A DNA stretch of 63,891 nt from an uncultured Prevotella sp. (GCA_945869265.1 CAMBOI010000014.1:1-63891), one strand, 5' to 3'. Positions 25,367 to 34,902 are shown, counted from the stretch's first letter. The notes: a model not told the origin generated them from the letters alone. Translations and numbers: made by a program.

Positions 25367-26434
25367 ATGAATCCGAATGTTTCTATAATAATTCCCGTTT
25401 ACAATGTAGAGAAACACATTGTTAAGTGTATAGAATCGGTGATGAGTCAAACAATCGACCATTCTATTGTTGAGTGCATTATTGTCAATGACTGCACTCC
25501 AGACAACTCAATGGATATTATAGGAGAACTAACCAGAGATTATCAAACAAATAACGGAAAGATGTCCTTTAGGATAATAAACCACACGGAGAACAAAGGA
25601 GTCTCAACGTCACGAAATGACGGTATAGATGCCGCAACTGGAGATTTCGTGTTCTTTATCGATTCTGATGACTACTTATATCCAGAGTGTCTTCAAACTC
25701 TATTTGAAGCACATCTTAAATATTCGAATGCAGATTTGATAATTGGAAATGCTTATAATGAGATATTAAACACCAATGAATTTGACATTTCAAAAGATAG
25801 GGTTGTAAATAATCTCAATTATCTGTTTCAAGGTACTTTAGCACATTATACAGTATGGAACATGTTGATAAGGCGTGATATGTTGAATAAATACGACTTG
25901 AGATTTAAAAGCAATGTTAATGTATCCGAAGACGACCTCTTTAATTTTCAATTACAGTCAATGGCAAATCAAGCCGTTGTTATATCAGACATAACATATT
26001 TCTATAAGAAAAATGGTAATGGGCAAACCATGAACTTTAAATATGCAAAAGCTGTAGAAACACTAAAGGGGTATATATCCATACTATCTGTATATGAGGA
26101 AGATTTGCAAGGTAAATGCTACGCGGGAAAGAGCTTTTATGTATTTAATCTTGCGAATAGAGCATTGGATTTCCTTAACAATGCCAGAATATCTATACCA
26201 GATGTTGAAGAGCAAGAAAGAATACTAAGGCAAATTATCCGTAAGATATTAATTAAACATATTGTGAATATACGTCCAATACTTTTTCTTATGACTCTGC
26301 TTTTAACAAAGCCTTTTGAATGGCTTATCAAAATGCGGTTATATCGTAGATATTTTGACAAAATTTGTATGATATTTTGGATTCCTTCGATGATGAGAGA
26401 TTATTTGTCAATACAACATAAATCAGATAATTGA
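25367..26434 (+). CDS. Glycosyltransferase family 2
   Basis: 355 residues from the ATG giving MNPNVSIIIPVYNVEKH; an in-frame GTG upstream overlaps the previous gene and is not needed. GT-A motifs: NDCTPDNSMDI, TSRNDGIDAATGDFVFFIDSDD (DXD), and an EDDLFNF motif near 185. A C-terminal hydrophobic stretch (ILFLMTLLLTKPFEWL) may lie at the membrane. The gene is markedly AT-rich compared with the housekeeping genes. Confidence 0.9.
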   Translation: MNPNVSIIIPVYNVEKHIVKCIESVMSQTIDHSIVECIIVNDCTPDNSMDIIGELTRDYQTNNGKMSFRIINHTENKGVSTSRNDGIDAATGDFVFFIDSDDYLYPECLQTLFEAHLKYSNADLIIGNAYNEILNTNEFDISKDRVVNNLNYLFQGTLAHYTVWNMLIRRDMLNKYDLRFKSNVNVSEDDLFNFQLQSMANQAVVISDITYFYKKNGNGQTMNFKYAKAVETLKGYISILSVYEEDLQGKCYAGKSFYVFNLANRALDFLNNARISIPDVEEQERILRQIIRKILIKHIVNIRPILFLMTLLLTKPFEWLIKMRLYRRYFDKICMIFWIPSMMRDYLSIQHKSDN

Positions 26435-26476
26435 ATTTGCATTATTGATAGACAATATTTTAAATTTTGTTTCAAG

Positions 26477-27604
26477 ATGAAAATACTATTCCTCGTATAT
26501 CACGGCTTCTCAGAAGAGAGCGGCATAAGCAAGAAAATCCACTATCAGGTGAAAGGGTTACGGAAGAATGGACATGAGGTTCATCTCTGCTACTACGACT
26601 TTGACTCTCGCGGACATCGTTGCAGATATGTTGATGGCAAGGTTATAGCTGACTATGGTTTGGGAGCAATGGCAGCTTTACGTTCAAGGATTGATCTCGG
26701 ATGTATATACCGTTATTGCATTGAGAATGGCATAGAAATGGTTTATGCCCGCAGTTTTATGAATGCAAGTCCCGTGCTTGTGGGCCTGTTCGGGAAACTA
26801 AAGAAGTATGGAATTAAGTGCGTGACAGAGATTCCTACTTATCCATACGACCATGAGTTCAAAGGTTATCCTCTTAAATACAAGATACCACTTTATATTG
26901 ATATGATGTTCAGAAGGGCGCTTGCCGCCAAGATGGAGGCTATCGTGACGTTCTCAAACAAGGAGAGCATTTTTGGCAAACGCACCATCTGCATAAGTAA
27001 TGGCATCGACTTGGACAGCATTCCTCTTCATAATCCCAAGAAGCAGCAGGACATTCATCTTATTGCCGTAGCGGAAATTCATTATTGGCATGGCTTTGAC
27101 CGACTGGTTGCGGGCCTTGGAGAGTATTACAAAAGCAATCCAAATGGCAGAAAAGTGTATTTTCATGTTGTCGGTTGGGAAGATGACCGTGGAACGACGA
27201 GCAATGGTTATCTTACGGTCGAGCAGATGGCAAAAAAATATGGAATAGAGAAATATATCATAAATCACGGCAAACTTTTTGGCGACAAACTCGACGAGGT
27301 GTTTAACCAATGCGTGTTTGCCATTGGCAGTCTTGGTCGTCACAGAAGCGGCATAACAGAGATAAAAACGTTGAAAAATCGTGAATATGCCGCAAGGGGA
27401 ATATCATTCATCTATTCAGAAAATGATAGCGACTTTGATGACAAACCATACATTATCAAGGCACCAGCCGATGAATCGCCAGTCAATGTGGGAGAGATAA
27501 TTGACTATATAGATAATCACGACTTCAATCCTGCTGAAATCAGAAAGACCGTTGAACATCTTTCTTGGAAATATCAAATGGAAAAAGTTATAACAGAAAT
27601 ATAA
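26477..27604 (+). CDS. Glycosyltransferase, GT4-like (GT-B fold)
   Basis: 375 residues. It begins MKILFLVYHGFSEESGISKKIHYQV, a typical GT4 N-terminal Rossmann domain, with ISNGIDLDSIPL in the middle and AVAEIHYWHGFDRL opening the C-terminal domain. The canonical E-x7-E motif is not clear; GITEIKTLKNREYAARG sits where it is expected. Family assignment is good, exact subfamily and sugar unknown. Confidence 0.8.
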   Translation: MKILFLVYHGFSEESGISKKIHYQVKGLRKNGHEVHLCYYDFDSRGHRCRYVDGKVIADYGLGAMAALRSRIDLGCIYRYCIENGIEMVYARSFMNASPVLVGLFGKLKKYGIKCVTEIPTYPYDHEFKGYPLKYKIPLYIDMMFRRALAAKMEAIVTFSNKESIFGKRTICISNGIDLDSIPLHNPKKQQDIHLIAVAEIHYWHGFDRLVAGLGEYYKSNPNGRKVYFHVVGWEDDRGTTSNGYLTVEQMAKKYGIEKYIINHGKLFGDKLDEVFNQCVFAIGSLGRHRSGITEIKTLKNREYAARGISFIYSENDSDFDDKPYIIKAPADESPVNVGEIIDYIDNHDFNPAEIRKTVEHLSWKYQMEKVITEI

Positions 27605-27611
27605 ATGCATT

Positions 27612-28589
27612 ATGAATAATCATCCTATTCTTTCAATAATAATTCCGCTATATAACTGCGAGAAATATATCAAGCAATGCCTTGACACGATATTCAGACA
27701 AGAAATGAATGAGTCTGATTTTGAGGTGATCGTCATTGATGACGGAAGCAAGGACAGCGGCTACTCATTGGCGTCTGAATATGCCAAGAGATACCAAAAT
27801 GTCATTGTTATCAAACAAGAAAACCAGGGAGTGGCTTGTGCGCGAAATAATGCCTTGGAGAAAGCAACGGGAGATTATATCACGTTTGTCGATGCAGACG
27901 ATATGTTGGTCTTTGGTAGTCTTAGTACGCTTATAAAGATTGCCGTTGAGAACAAGGCCGATATCGTTAAGGCAGCACACAAGGAAGTTCCTGAAGATGC
28001 TGTATGTGAGGATTTTTCAAGTAGTCATGACAATAGTTCTATTCAGATAATGACAGGCGAAGAGGCTATCGTAAATGTCACTCGCATGAAGGAGGGATAT
28101 TGCTGGGGATATCTCATCTCCCGCAAACTGATAACAGATAACAGGTTGTCGTTTCCTCCAAAGGTGGCATTTATGGAGGATTGGGCTTTCATAACCCAAG
28201 CAATACTCAAAAGCAGGACTTTTGTCAATGCTGATGTCTTGTTGTATCTCTATAGGCGTAACTCTTCATCTTGCATGGCTAATGTCACTACGGAGAAAAT
28301 GTTGCTTGGTTGCCAAGCAATAGACATCGTTGCCAATCTTGCCAAAGACACATCTGGAGATGTAAGGAAAAAGCTCTCTGACAACGTCTGTGTAAATATA
28401 AATATCGTCTTGTGGTTTACCATCCATTACCGCAGCATCTTCAATAGAAAAAAAGAGATTATCAAGGCTCTTCTGCAACTTCTACAACAAGTGGATAGAA
28501 CATACATTCCAGAAAGTCTAAAATTATTCAGACTTTTCCCAAGTATGTATATTATTGTAAGAAATCTATTGGCTTCAAGAAAATACTGA
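27612..28589 (+). CDS. Glycosyltransferase family 2
   Basis: 325 residues: LSIIIPLYNCEKYI, VIDDGSKDSG, CARNNALEKATGDYITFVDADD (DXD), and MEDWAFITQ near 185. It closes the plus-strand glycosyltransferase run and converges on a GT4 gene only 9 bp away; no terminator hairpin is visible in that gap. Confidence 0.9.
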   Translation: MNNHPILSIIIPLYNCEKYIKQCLDTIFRQEMNESDFEVIVIDDGSKDSGYSLASEYAKRYQNVIVIKQENQGVACARNNALEKATGDYITFVDADDMLVFGSLSTLIKIAVENKADIVKAAHKEVPEDAVCEDFSSSHDNSSIQIMTGEEAIVNVTRMKEGYCWGYLISRKLITDNRLSFPPKVAFMEDWAFITQAILKSRTFVNADVLLYLYRRNSSSCMANVTTEKMLLGCQAIDIVANLAKDTSGDVRKKLSDNVCVNINIVLWFTIHYRSIFNRKKEIIKALLQLLQQVDRTYIPESLKLFRLFPSMYIIVRNLLASRKY

Positions 28590-28598
28590 TAGCCAACT

Positions 28599-29750
28599 TT
28601 ATTGTTTAGCCACTTTTTCAAATAGCTCCACCCACTGAGGCATAATTGTTTCAGCTGTGTATTGCTTTGCCTTTAGTCTTGCATTATTGCTCATTCTCAG
28701 TCTCTCTTCTTCATGGGTAATCATCCATTCAATAGATTCAGCCAATTTCTCAATGTCACCAAGCGGAACCAAAAGCCCGTCCTCTCCATGAGTAATAAGT
28801 TCGGCTGGGCCATTAGGACAATCGAAAGATATGCAGGGAACACCACAACTCATGGCCTCAATCAAGACGAGAGCATAACCCTCATATCTTGATGTCAATA
28901 AAAATACAGAACTGTTATTGTATTCATCAAATATTCTGTCTGTGGGTACGTTGATTTTTACAGATTGCATCAAGTTGTGCTCAATAATCAAGTTGTGTAG
29001 ATAATTATGCAACTCGCCGTGCCCGAAAATATCAATTCTCCAAGTAGGAAATTTGTGAGCAATTATTGACCATGATTTAATCAGATAGTCAAATCCCTTC
29101 TGATTGGTTAATCGCCCTACACTCAATATCCTATTAGGACGCATGGAGTATGATGAACAACAATCCGGAACTTGTGATGCGAAATTTGGAATGACGTGTA
29201 TTGGAATTGAAGTGCGCTTCTTCCATTCGTTTCTATCACTTTCGGTCAATGTTACCATACATGTGGTTTTGTCGAGATAATTAAAAGATTTATTATCTAC
29301 TTTTTTTGCAATATATCTAATGAAAAAATTATTATGCTTTAATTCATTCCTGATATCTGACATACATACATGAGATTCAATGATAAAACGATAAGGCAAG
29401 GATAATATACTTTCAAATTTATCAAAATCGTAAGTTGTCAAGACAACACAATCTGGATTGATTTTTTCGAGAATATTACTTAGTTTTGATTTAAACAAAT
29501 GTTTTATCTTGCTTTTTTTTATGAAACGCTTCAATGGATTTAATGCGTATAATGGATAGAAGGGCACATCCAAATCAACTAGATTAATTCTTTTGTCAAG
29601 ATAATATGCAAAGGGATGATTTCCTTGCTCATATGTTATAAATGTTACATCATAACCATAATGACTTACAAGATAATTCATTTTAATAGATAGAATTCTC
29701 TCTACACCTGCTTTAGAGGCAAAAGCATGAAATATATAAACTATTTTCAT
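28599..29750 (-). CDS. Glycosyltransferase family 4
   Basis: 383 residues with a GT-B fold. The C-terminal half has ILSVGRLTNQKGFDYLIKSW, DIFGHGE, and the E-x7-E motif in TSRYEGYALVLIEAMSCGVP followed by PAELI. A retaining transferase using a nucleotide-sugar donor. It is transcribed with the GT14 gene 17 bp upstream. Confidence 0.92.
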   Translation of the reverse strand: MKIVYIFHAFASKAGVERILSIKMNYLVSHYGYDVTFITYEQGNHPFAYYLDKRINLVDLDVPFYPLYALNPLKRFIKKSKIKHLFKSKLSNILEKINPDCVVLTTYDFDKFESILSLPYRFIIESHVCMSDIRNELKHNNFFIRYIAKKVDNKSFNYLDKTTCMVTLTESDRNEWKKRTSIPIHVIPNFASQVPDCCSSYSMRPNRILSVGRLTNQKGFDYLIKSWSIIAHKFPTWRIDIFGHGELHNYLHNLIIEHNLMQSVKINVPTDRIFDEYNNSSVFLLTSRYEGYALVLIEAMSCGVPCISFDCPNGPAELITHGEDGLLVPLGDIEKLAESIEWMITHEEERLRMSNNARLKAKQYTAETIMPQWVELFEKVAKQ

Positions 29751-29767
29751 AATCCGTAAATAGGGTG

Positions 29768-30697
29768 TTAGTTTTCTTTTATAAATGATTCTATCTCCTT
29801 AATCACCCCAGGATACTTGCTTGAGAACTTCCTGGCGAATAGATATTCCGACTTGAGGAGTTCTTCGGCATCATCGTCCTGCCAGGTATATGGCTCGCCT
29901 CTGCGCTTCTGCTCGGCTGAGGCGCGGTTGAAGTCGATGAATCGCATACAGCTGTGTATGCCATCGTCAAGGTCGAAGATGCGCTCGCGGATTTCGGGAT
30001 TGGAGATGAGTATGGAGTGCTTGTACATCTCGTCGCCACAGGTAGTGTGAGCGAAACGTCGGTTGATGAAGTCTTCCTGATCGAGCAGATACTTCACGGC
30101 ATCTCCTGTAAGCGACACCCAGTTGTGTCCAGTTCTGAATGTCAGTTCGTTGCCTCTGTCAACATGCAGGATGTCTTGTATCTTCAGTGCCGCATGGCGC
30201 ACAATCTTCGCAAGAGTCACCTTCCATTTCGCCACAAAAGGAGTACGGTAGTTCCAGCGCATAAGGAAATAATAGCGCCTTCTCTTGCGCTCTATGTCAC
30301 CCTTGATAAAGTCGGTGAGAGTGAAAAATCCAATAAACTCCTTACCCTCGTGCTTGTCGAAGAAGTCGTGGATATAGTCTTGGGGCTTTATAGGCAGATC
30401 CACTCCAGAGAGTTTATGGTAATATTGATATGGCCCATGCTCAAAGGCAGTGCGGAACAAGTGCATCTCCGAGTGTACCTGTCCCACGTCTCCCCATCTC
30501 ACGTCGTATCGCTTGGGAGTGAAATACAGTTTGGAATGCTTCGGTTGATACAAATTCGGCATTGTCTTCACCTTCTTGTCGATATGCAGGAAGATGTCGT
30601 TGCGCGGGTCATCGATGAGTGAGAGCAGCGTGTTGAGCAGTTCCCATTCATTGTGTGCCATTATCAGGTATGCATGTCTGTTGTTTGCCTTTTCCAT
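29768..30697 (-). CDS. GT14-family beta-1,6-N-acetylglucosaminyltransferase-like (core-2/I-branching)
   Basis: 309 residues. Branch-enzyme features: HAYLIMAHNEWELLNTLLSLIDD, IFLHIDKK, WGDVGQVHSEMHLFRTA, YYHKLSGVDLPIKP, GHNWVSLTGDAV and the Asp/Glu motif in TTCGDEMYKHSI. Bacterial members are soluble metal-independent transferases, named after the mammalian branching enzymes; the actual sugar here is unproven. It heads a two-gene minus-strand unit with a promoter at 30719-30726. Confidence 0.9.
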   Translation of the reverse strand: MEKANNRHAYLIMAHNEWELLNTLLSLIDDPRNDIFLHIDKKVKTMPNLYQPKHSKLYFTPKRYDVRWGDVGQVHSEMHLFRTAFEHGPYQYYHKLSGVDLPIKPQDYIHDFFDKHEGKEFIGFFTLTDFIKGDIERKRRRYYFLMRWNYRTPFVAKWKVTLAKIVRHAALKIQDILHVDRGNELTFRTGHNWVSLTGDAVKYLLDQEDFINRRFAHTTCGDEMYKHSILISNPEIRERIFDLDDGIHSCMRFIDFNRASAEQKRRGEPYTWQDDDAEELLKSEYLFARKFSSKYPGVIKEIESFIKEN

Positions 30698-30718
30698 ATT
30701 ATTCAGCTTTTACAACTG

Positions 30719-30726
30719 CAAATATA
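30719..30726 (-). promoter_or_regulatory. -7 box of the GT14-GT4 unit
   Basis: Minus-strand TATATTTG followed by CAG, 21 nt before the ATG. No TTTG at the expected -33 site. Confidence 0.55.
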
Positions 30727-30813
30727 CGCAATTTCCTACTTAAAATGACATATTTGATTGATATTTTAAGAATAATTAAGCGTAGATTATGGTTATTCTT
30801 CAGTTTTTATTAT

Positions 30814-30821
30814 TAATTTTG
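30814..30821 (+). promoter_or_regulatory. -7 box of the GT4 gene at 30848
   Basis: TAATTTTG followed by CGG, 26 nt before the ATG. It is divergent from the GT14 promoter; the shared region is AT-rich. Confidence 0.55.
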
Positions 30822-30847
30822 CGGTGTAAATGTAAACAATCGAGATT

Positions 30848-32035
30848 ATGAAGATACTTTTCTATGCCGACACGGTGTTCGGATTCGGTGGTGTGCAGAG
30901 GGTTCTGGCTGTTATTGCCAAGGCTCTCTCGGATGAGCACGACGTGACGATTCTTTCGACGGATACTGACGTAAATCATTCCATGTATGGATATGGACAG
31001 TCGAAAGTGAAATTCGAATATATAACATATCAGGGCAATCGCGACTTGGAATTTTATTTTTGTAAATGTATTAGTTTTCTTTACAAAATGGTATTGCCTC
31101 ATAACAGTGCGACGTCCAAACTTTATTCATATAGTTTTTTCCGACCGTCGTATAAAAAGCAATTGATTGCAAAGGTTAATGGCGGCGAATATGATGCCGT
31201 TATTGGCGTCCATGCTTTTCTCTCATTACATCTTGCATCTATCAGAAAACGCTTGAACGTAAAGAACGTAACTGCATGGATGCATAATAGTTACGATGCG
31301 TTATTTGAAAAGAATAACCCTTATCTTCCAGGATTGAAATCGTTCTTCTCCAACGAGATGAAAAGGCTCGATGGTATTGTCGTTTTGTCAAAATCCGATG
31401 CAAGTCTTTTCCGTGATAATCTCGGTTTGGAGTGTATGACAATATACAATCCACTGACATTAGAACCACGGGGAAAAGCATCTTCTGAATATAAGAAATT
31501 TCTTGCCATCGGCAGATTCTCTCCCAAGCACAAGGGCTTCGACTTGCTCATCAAGGCCTTCGCCAACTTCGCCCAAACGGACAGTGATTGGACATTGGAG
31601 ATAGTGGGCGAGGGTGAAGAGGAATTTATCTACAGGCAGTTGATTATCGAGAACCATCTTGAGAAGAGGGTTAAGCTATGCCCTTTTACCAAGGATATTC
31701 AGCGCCATTATGCAGGAGCGAGTGTATATGTGCTGAGTTCGAGGTGGGAGGGTCAACCACTTGTTCTCGTCGAGGCAATGGCTCATGGATTGCCCATTGT
31801 GTCATCCGACTTGCCCGTGGCAAAGGAACTGCTCGAAGGGCGCCACTGCGGCACATTCTTCAACTGTGGTGACATCGACGACATGGCTCTTGCACTAAAT
31901 CGCATGGCCTCTACAACAAAATGGGTCGAGATGTCTGAAAATGCTTTGCAAACATCGTCCCTGTTCTCAGTGGAAAACATCCGGCAACAATGGATTCAGG
32001 TTTTAAAGCGTTTCACGTTTCAGCGTTTCAGTTAA
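30848..32035 (+). CDS. Glycosyltransferase family 4
   Basis: 395 residues. MKILFYADTVFGFGGVQRVLA at the start, IGRFSPKHKGFDLLIKAF, IVGEGEE, and E-x7-E in SSRWEGQPLVLVEAMAHGLPIV. The last nine residues (KRFTFQRFS) and the stop codon are encoded by a CGTTTCA-type repeat (32008-32033), so the natural C-terminus has been replaced or extended by repeat sequence. Single-gene unit with its own promoter. Confidence 0.92.
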   Translation: MKILFYADTVFGFGGVQRVLAVIAKALSDEHDVTILSTDTDVNHSMYGYGQSKVKFEYITYQGNRDLEFYFCKCISFLYKMVLPHNSATSKLYSYSFFRPSYKKQLIAKVNGGEYDAVIGVHAFLSLHLASIRKRLNVKNVTAWMHNSYDALFEKNNPYLPGLKSFFSNEMKRLDGIVVLSKSDASLFRDNLGLECMTIYNPLTLEPRGKASSEYKKFLAIGRFSPKHKGFDLLIKAFANFAQTDSDWTLEIVGEGEEEFIYRQLIIENHLEKRVKLCPFTKDIQRHYAGASVYVLSSRWEGQPLVLVEAMAHGLPIVSSDLPVAKELLEGRHCGTFFNCGDIDDMALALNRMASTTKWVEMSENALQTSSLFSVENIRQQWIQVLKRFTFQRFS

Positions 32036-32162
32036 TTCTGGAAGGTTGTTTTCTATATAAAAATTTTTATTTATATATTTATATATATAAATATATAAAT
32101 AAATTTAATTTATGACTTTTGCTATATTGGAGAATCAACTGAAACACTGAAACGTGAAACGC
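32008..32162. repeat. Long inverted repeat of CGTTTCA units around an AT-rich loop
   Basis: The 26 bp at 32008-32033 and 32137-32162 are reverse complements with one mismatch (C/T). The 103-bp loop is almost pure A+T with ATATAT runs. A third, related copy (27 bp, one inserted A) is at 38852-38878. It starts inside the GT4 gene and provides its stop codon. Confidence 0.85.
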
Positions 32163-32190
32163 AACCGAGGCATTTTTGAAGGTCAAATGT

Positions 32191-32311
32191 TGCTCCAGTA
32201 TAAGTCCAGTGTTACTCCAGTGTAAGTCCAGTGAATCAGTGGAGCAGTATTGGAGTAACAATGGAGACACATTAGAGTCGCTATGGGGCTAAATGTTAAA
32301 AGCCACTGGAC
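32191..32311. repeat. Interleaved CCAGT direct and inverted repeats
   Basis: CTCCAGTATAAGTCCAGTG (32193-32211) repeats with one change at 32215-32233 (22-bp period). TGCTCCA (32191-32197) is complementary to TGGAGCA (32240-32246), and GTTACTCC (32211-32218) to GGAGTAAC (32252-32259). The two pairings interleave. CACTGGAC (32304-32311) complements GTCCAGTG in both direct copies. This lies upstream of the wzm promoter and accounts for the gene-free stretch 32036-32413 together with that promoter and the inverted repeat before it. Confidence 0.7.
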
Positions 32312-32356
32312 AAAATGTTAATGTTGCGAGATTATGCAAAAATAATCCATGAAAAA

Positions 32357-32388
32357 TTTGGTGGAAAGAAGAAAATAACGTATCTTTG
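32357..32388 (+). promoter_or_regulatory. Promoter of the wzm/wzt exporter operon
   Basis: TTTG at 32357-32360, 20 nt, TATCTTTG at 32381-32388. A full consensus match, and it sits inside the longer upstream open frame, which shows that the permease starts at the later ATG (32414). Confidence 0.8.
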
Positions 32389-32413
32389 CATCATAAATCA
32401 AAAAGTAAGAAAT

Positions 32414-33265
32414 ATGCAAGACCAATGGGACATAATCATCGACAATAAAAGGCGATTGTTCAGCCTCGACCTCAAGGAGGTGTGGCGCTATCGCGATCTC
32501 TTGAGGATGTACGTCAAGAGAGACATCGTTACGTTCTACAAGCAGACCATACTCGGCCCTGTGTGGTTTTTCATACAACCCGTGTTGACAACGATTATGT
32601 TCATGTTTGTGTTCGGCGGCATAGCTGGCATATCCACCGACGGAGTGCCCCAGGCGGTGTTCTATCTTGCCGGACTCGTATGTTGGAATTACTTTGCCGA
32701 CTGCCTCACCAAGTGTTCCGACACATTCAACGCCAACCAGCAGATATTCGGAAAGGTGTATTTCCCCCGCCTCGTCGTACCCTTCTCCATTGTCATATCC
32801 AACCTGATAAAGCTTGGCATACAGTTCTTGCTGTTCTTGGTGGTATATCTATACTATGCCTTCACCCTAGGAGGTTTCAATGTCAACTGGACGATTTGCC
32901 TCTTGCCGCTGCTCATCCTTATGCTGGCTTGCATAGGACTTGGATTCGGCCTTGTCATCTCCTCAATGACTACGAAATACCGCGACCTCCGTTTCCTTGT
33001 CTCCTTCGGTGTCCAACTGTGGATGTATGCCACTCCCGTCATCTATCCGCTGTCGGTGATGAAGAACAACTATCCCGACAAGATATGGCTGATTGTAGCC
33101 AATCCTCTGACAGCCATCACCGAGACATTCAAGTATGGCTTCACTGGCGTCGGAGTCTTCGAGTGGTCGTATCTCCTTTACAGCTTAGCCTTTGCTATCG
33201 TCGTTCTCCTTCTCGGCATTATGGTATTCAACCGTGTGCAAAAGAATTTCATGGATGTGATTTGA
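32414..33265 (+). CDS. wzm: Polysaccharide ABC exporter, permease (Wzm/TagG type)
   Basis: 283 residues from the ATG at 32414 (MQDQWDIIIDNKRRLFSLDLKEVWRYRDLL); the promoter position rules out the earlier in-frame start. The cytosolic N-terminus with LLRMYVKRDIVTFYKQTILGPVWFFIQP is typical of ABC-2 polysaccharide exporters. Six hydrophobic helices follow (about 58-80, 95-115, 135-160, 165-190, 200-220 and 255-275). It moves a finished lipid-linked glycan across the inner membrane. The partner ATPase is encoded 1.6 kb downstream, separated by an unrelated AAA gene. Confidence 0.93.
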   Translation: MQDQWDIIIDNKRRLFSLDLKEVWRYRDLLRMYVKRDIVTFYKQTILGPVWFFIQPVLTTIMFMFVFGGIAGISTDGVPQAVFYLAGLVCWNYFADCLTKCSDTFNANQQIFGKVYFPRLVVPFSIVISNLIKLGIQFLLFLVVYLYYAFTLGGFNVNWTICLLPLLILMLACIGLGFGLVISSMTTKYRDLRFLVSFGVQLWMYATPVIYPLSVMKNNYPDKIWLIVANPLTAITETFKYGFTGVGVFEWSYLLYSLAFAIVVLLLGIMVFNRVQKNFMDVI

Positions 33266-33289
33266 TTTATTTCACCAAAATTTAGAATT

Positions 33290-34885
33290 ATGAAGTACCC
33301 TATAGGAATACAGACATTCGAACGAATTATCAATGAAGGATATGTATATGTCGATAAAACAGAAATGATATACAACCTTGCGCATGGCGGAAGTATATTC
33401 TTTCTTAGCCGTCCTCGCCGATTCGGCAAGAGCCTGCTGATATCCACATTGAAGAGCTATTTCCTTGGGCAGAAGGAACTGTTCAAGGGCTTGAAGATTG
33501 ATGCTCTTGAGAAGGAATGGAATGTATATCCTGTGTTCCATCTTTCGTTTGGTACCTCAAATTTCACAAATCTTGGCACCTTAGAGGCGGTATTACTTGA
33601 TTTTGTCGAGGGGTTGGAGAGAATATATGGCAAAACAACCAATTCTGATGATTGTGCCATCAGGTTCAAGCATGTCATAAAGGCAGCGCATGATAAGACA
33701 GGGCTAAGAACAGTCGTATTAGTTGACGAATATGACAAACCCTTGCTTGATGTGATGGACGACAAAACTCTTTATTATGTAGCTGATAACGGTGAGAAGA
33801 TAACATACGAGTCTCACAACCGTAATATTCTCAAAGGATTCTATGGAGTCTTTAAGGACGCCGACGAAGACCTCCATTTCGTGATGCTCACGGGAGTTAC
33901 CAAGTTCTCGCAGGTGAGCGTGTTCAGCGGCTTCAATCAACCCGACGACATTAGCATGGATGCTCGTTATGAGTCGCTTTGCGGTATTACAAAGGATGAA
34001 CTTCTCAATGTGTTTGACTCGTCTATCCACTCTCTTGCGGCAGCCAATGGAAATGATTATCATGAAACGGTCTCTCGGTTGGAGAAGAAATACGACGGCT
34101 ATCATTTTAGCAGTAATTTGATTGGCATTTTCAATCCTTTCAGTATCCTCAACTGCTTTAAGAAGAATGACATGCGCAACTATTGGTTTGCATCGGGCAC
34201 TCCTGGCTACCTTGTCCGCCTTCTTGCCCACAGCAATGAGAACATCAACGAACTCATTGGAAAATACTATCCTGCGGAGATGTTTATCGACTATAAGGCC
34301 GACGTTGAGCAACCATTGCCGATGATATATCAGAGCGGCTATCTCACCATCAAGGCTTGCAATCCCCGCCGACAGACCTACTTGCTTGACTTCCCTAATG
34401 ATGAGGTTCGTTCTGGCTTTATTTCAGTACTTGCAGGTGACTATTTTAAGGAAGGACGCGCTCAACCGGCCACATGGCTTGAAGATGTGACCGACGCTCT
34501 TGAAAATGGCAATATCGAGGCATTCATGAAGCTGATGACGGCATTGCTTTCTTCGGTCACCTATCGTTTCCAGCGCAAGCAAGATGCGTTTGAGTGCGAG
34601 CGTTATTTCCAATACACGTTTTATCTCATTATGCAGATGCTTGGTAGATACAACACATTGGTAGAGAAGGAGACGAGTGAGGGCAGGATTGACTGCGTGC
34701 TTGAATGTCCGGATTACGTCTATATCCTTGAGTTCAAGCTCAACGGCAGTGCGTCTGCCGCATTGAAGCAGATAGAGGACAAAGGCTATGCCAAACCATA
34801 TGCAGCCGACCGCCGCAAGGTTATATGTCTCGGCATAAATTTCTCATCAGAGAAAGGCACTATTGACGATTGGAAACTGAGATAG
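33290..34885 (+). CDS. AAA-ATPase-like / PD-(D/E)XK nuclease-fold protein (DUF1703 type)
   Basis: 531 residues. N-terminal AAA domain: FQRF-like TFERIINEGYVYVDKT, Walker A RPRRFGKSLL, Walker B VVLVDEYDKPLLD, and FSGFNQPDDISMD. The C-terminus has a PD-(D/E)XK pattern (GRIDCVLE then YVYILEFKLNG). The family is highly duplicated in Bacteroidetes with no settled function; mobility and defence have been suggested. It lies 24 bp after wzm and 17 bp before wzt, in the same direction and with no promoter of its own visible, so it is co-transcribed with the exporter. Confidence 0.9.
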   Translation: MKYPIGIQTFERIINEGYVYVDKTEMIYNLAHGGSIFFLSRPRRFGKSLLISTLKSYFLGQKELFKGLKIDALEKEWNVYPVFHLSFGTSNFTNLGTLEAVLLDFVEGLERIYGKTTNSDDCAIRFKHVIKAAHDKTGLRTVVLVDEYDKPLLDVMDDKTLYYVADNGEKITYESHNRNILKGFYGVFKDADEDLHFVMLTGVTKFSQVSVFSGFNQPDDISMDARYESLCGITKDELLNVFDSSIHSLAAANGNDYHETVSRLEKKYDGYHFSSNLIGIFNPFSILNCFKKNDMRNYWFASGTPGYLVRLLAHSNENINELIGKYYPAEMFIDYKADVEQPLPMIYQSGYLTIKACNPRRQTYLLDFPNDEVRSGFISVLAGDYFKEGRAQPATWLEDVTDALENGNIEAFMKLMTALLSSVTYRFQRKQDAFECERYFQYTFYLIMQMLGRYNTLVEKETSEGRIDCVLECPDYVYILEFKLNGSASAALKQIEDKGYAKPYAADRRKVICLGINFSSEKGTIDDWKLR

Positions 34886-34902
34886 TAAATATTGAATCAT
34901 TT

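Noticed and set aside
32482..33285. A 267-codon plus-strand frame overlapping wzm
   Set aside because: Out-of-frame shadow; the wzm frame has the transporter helices, the consensus promoter and a proper ATG.
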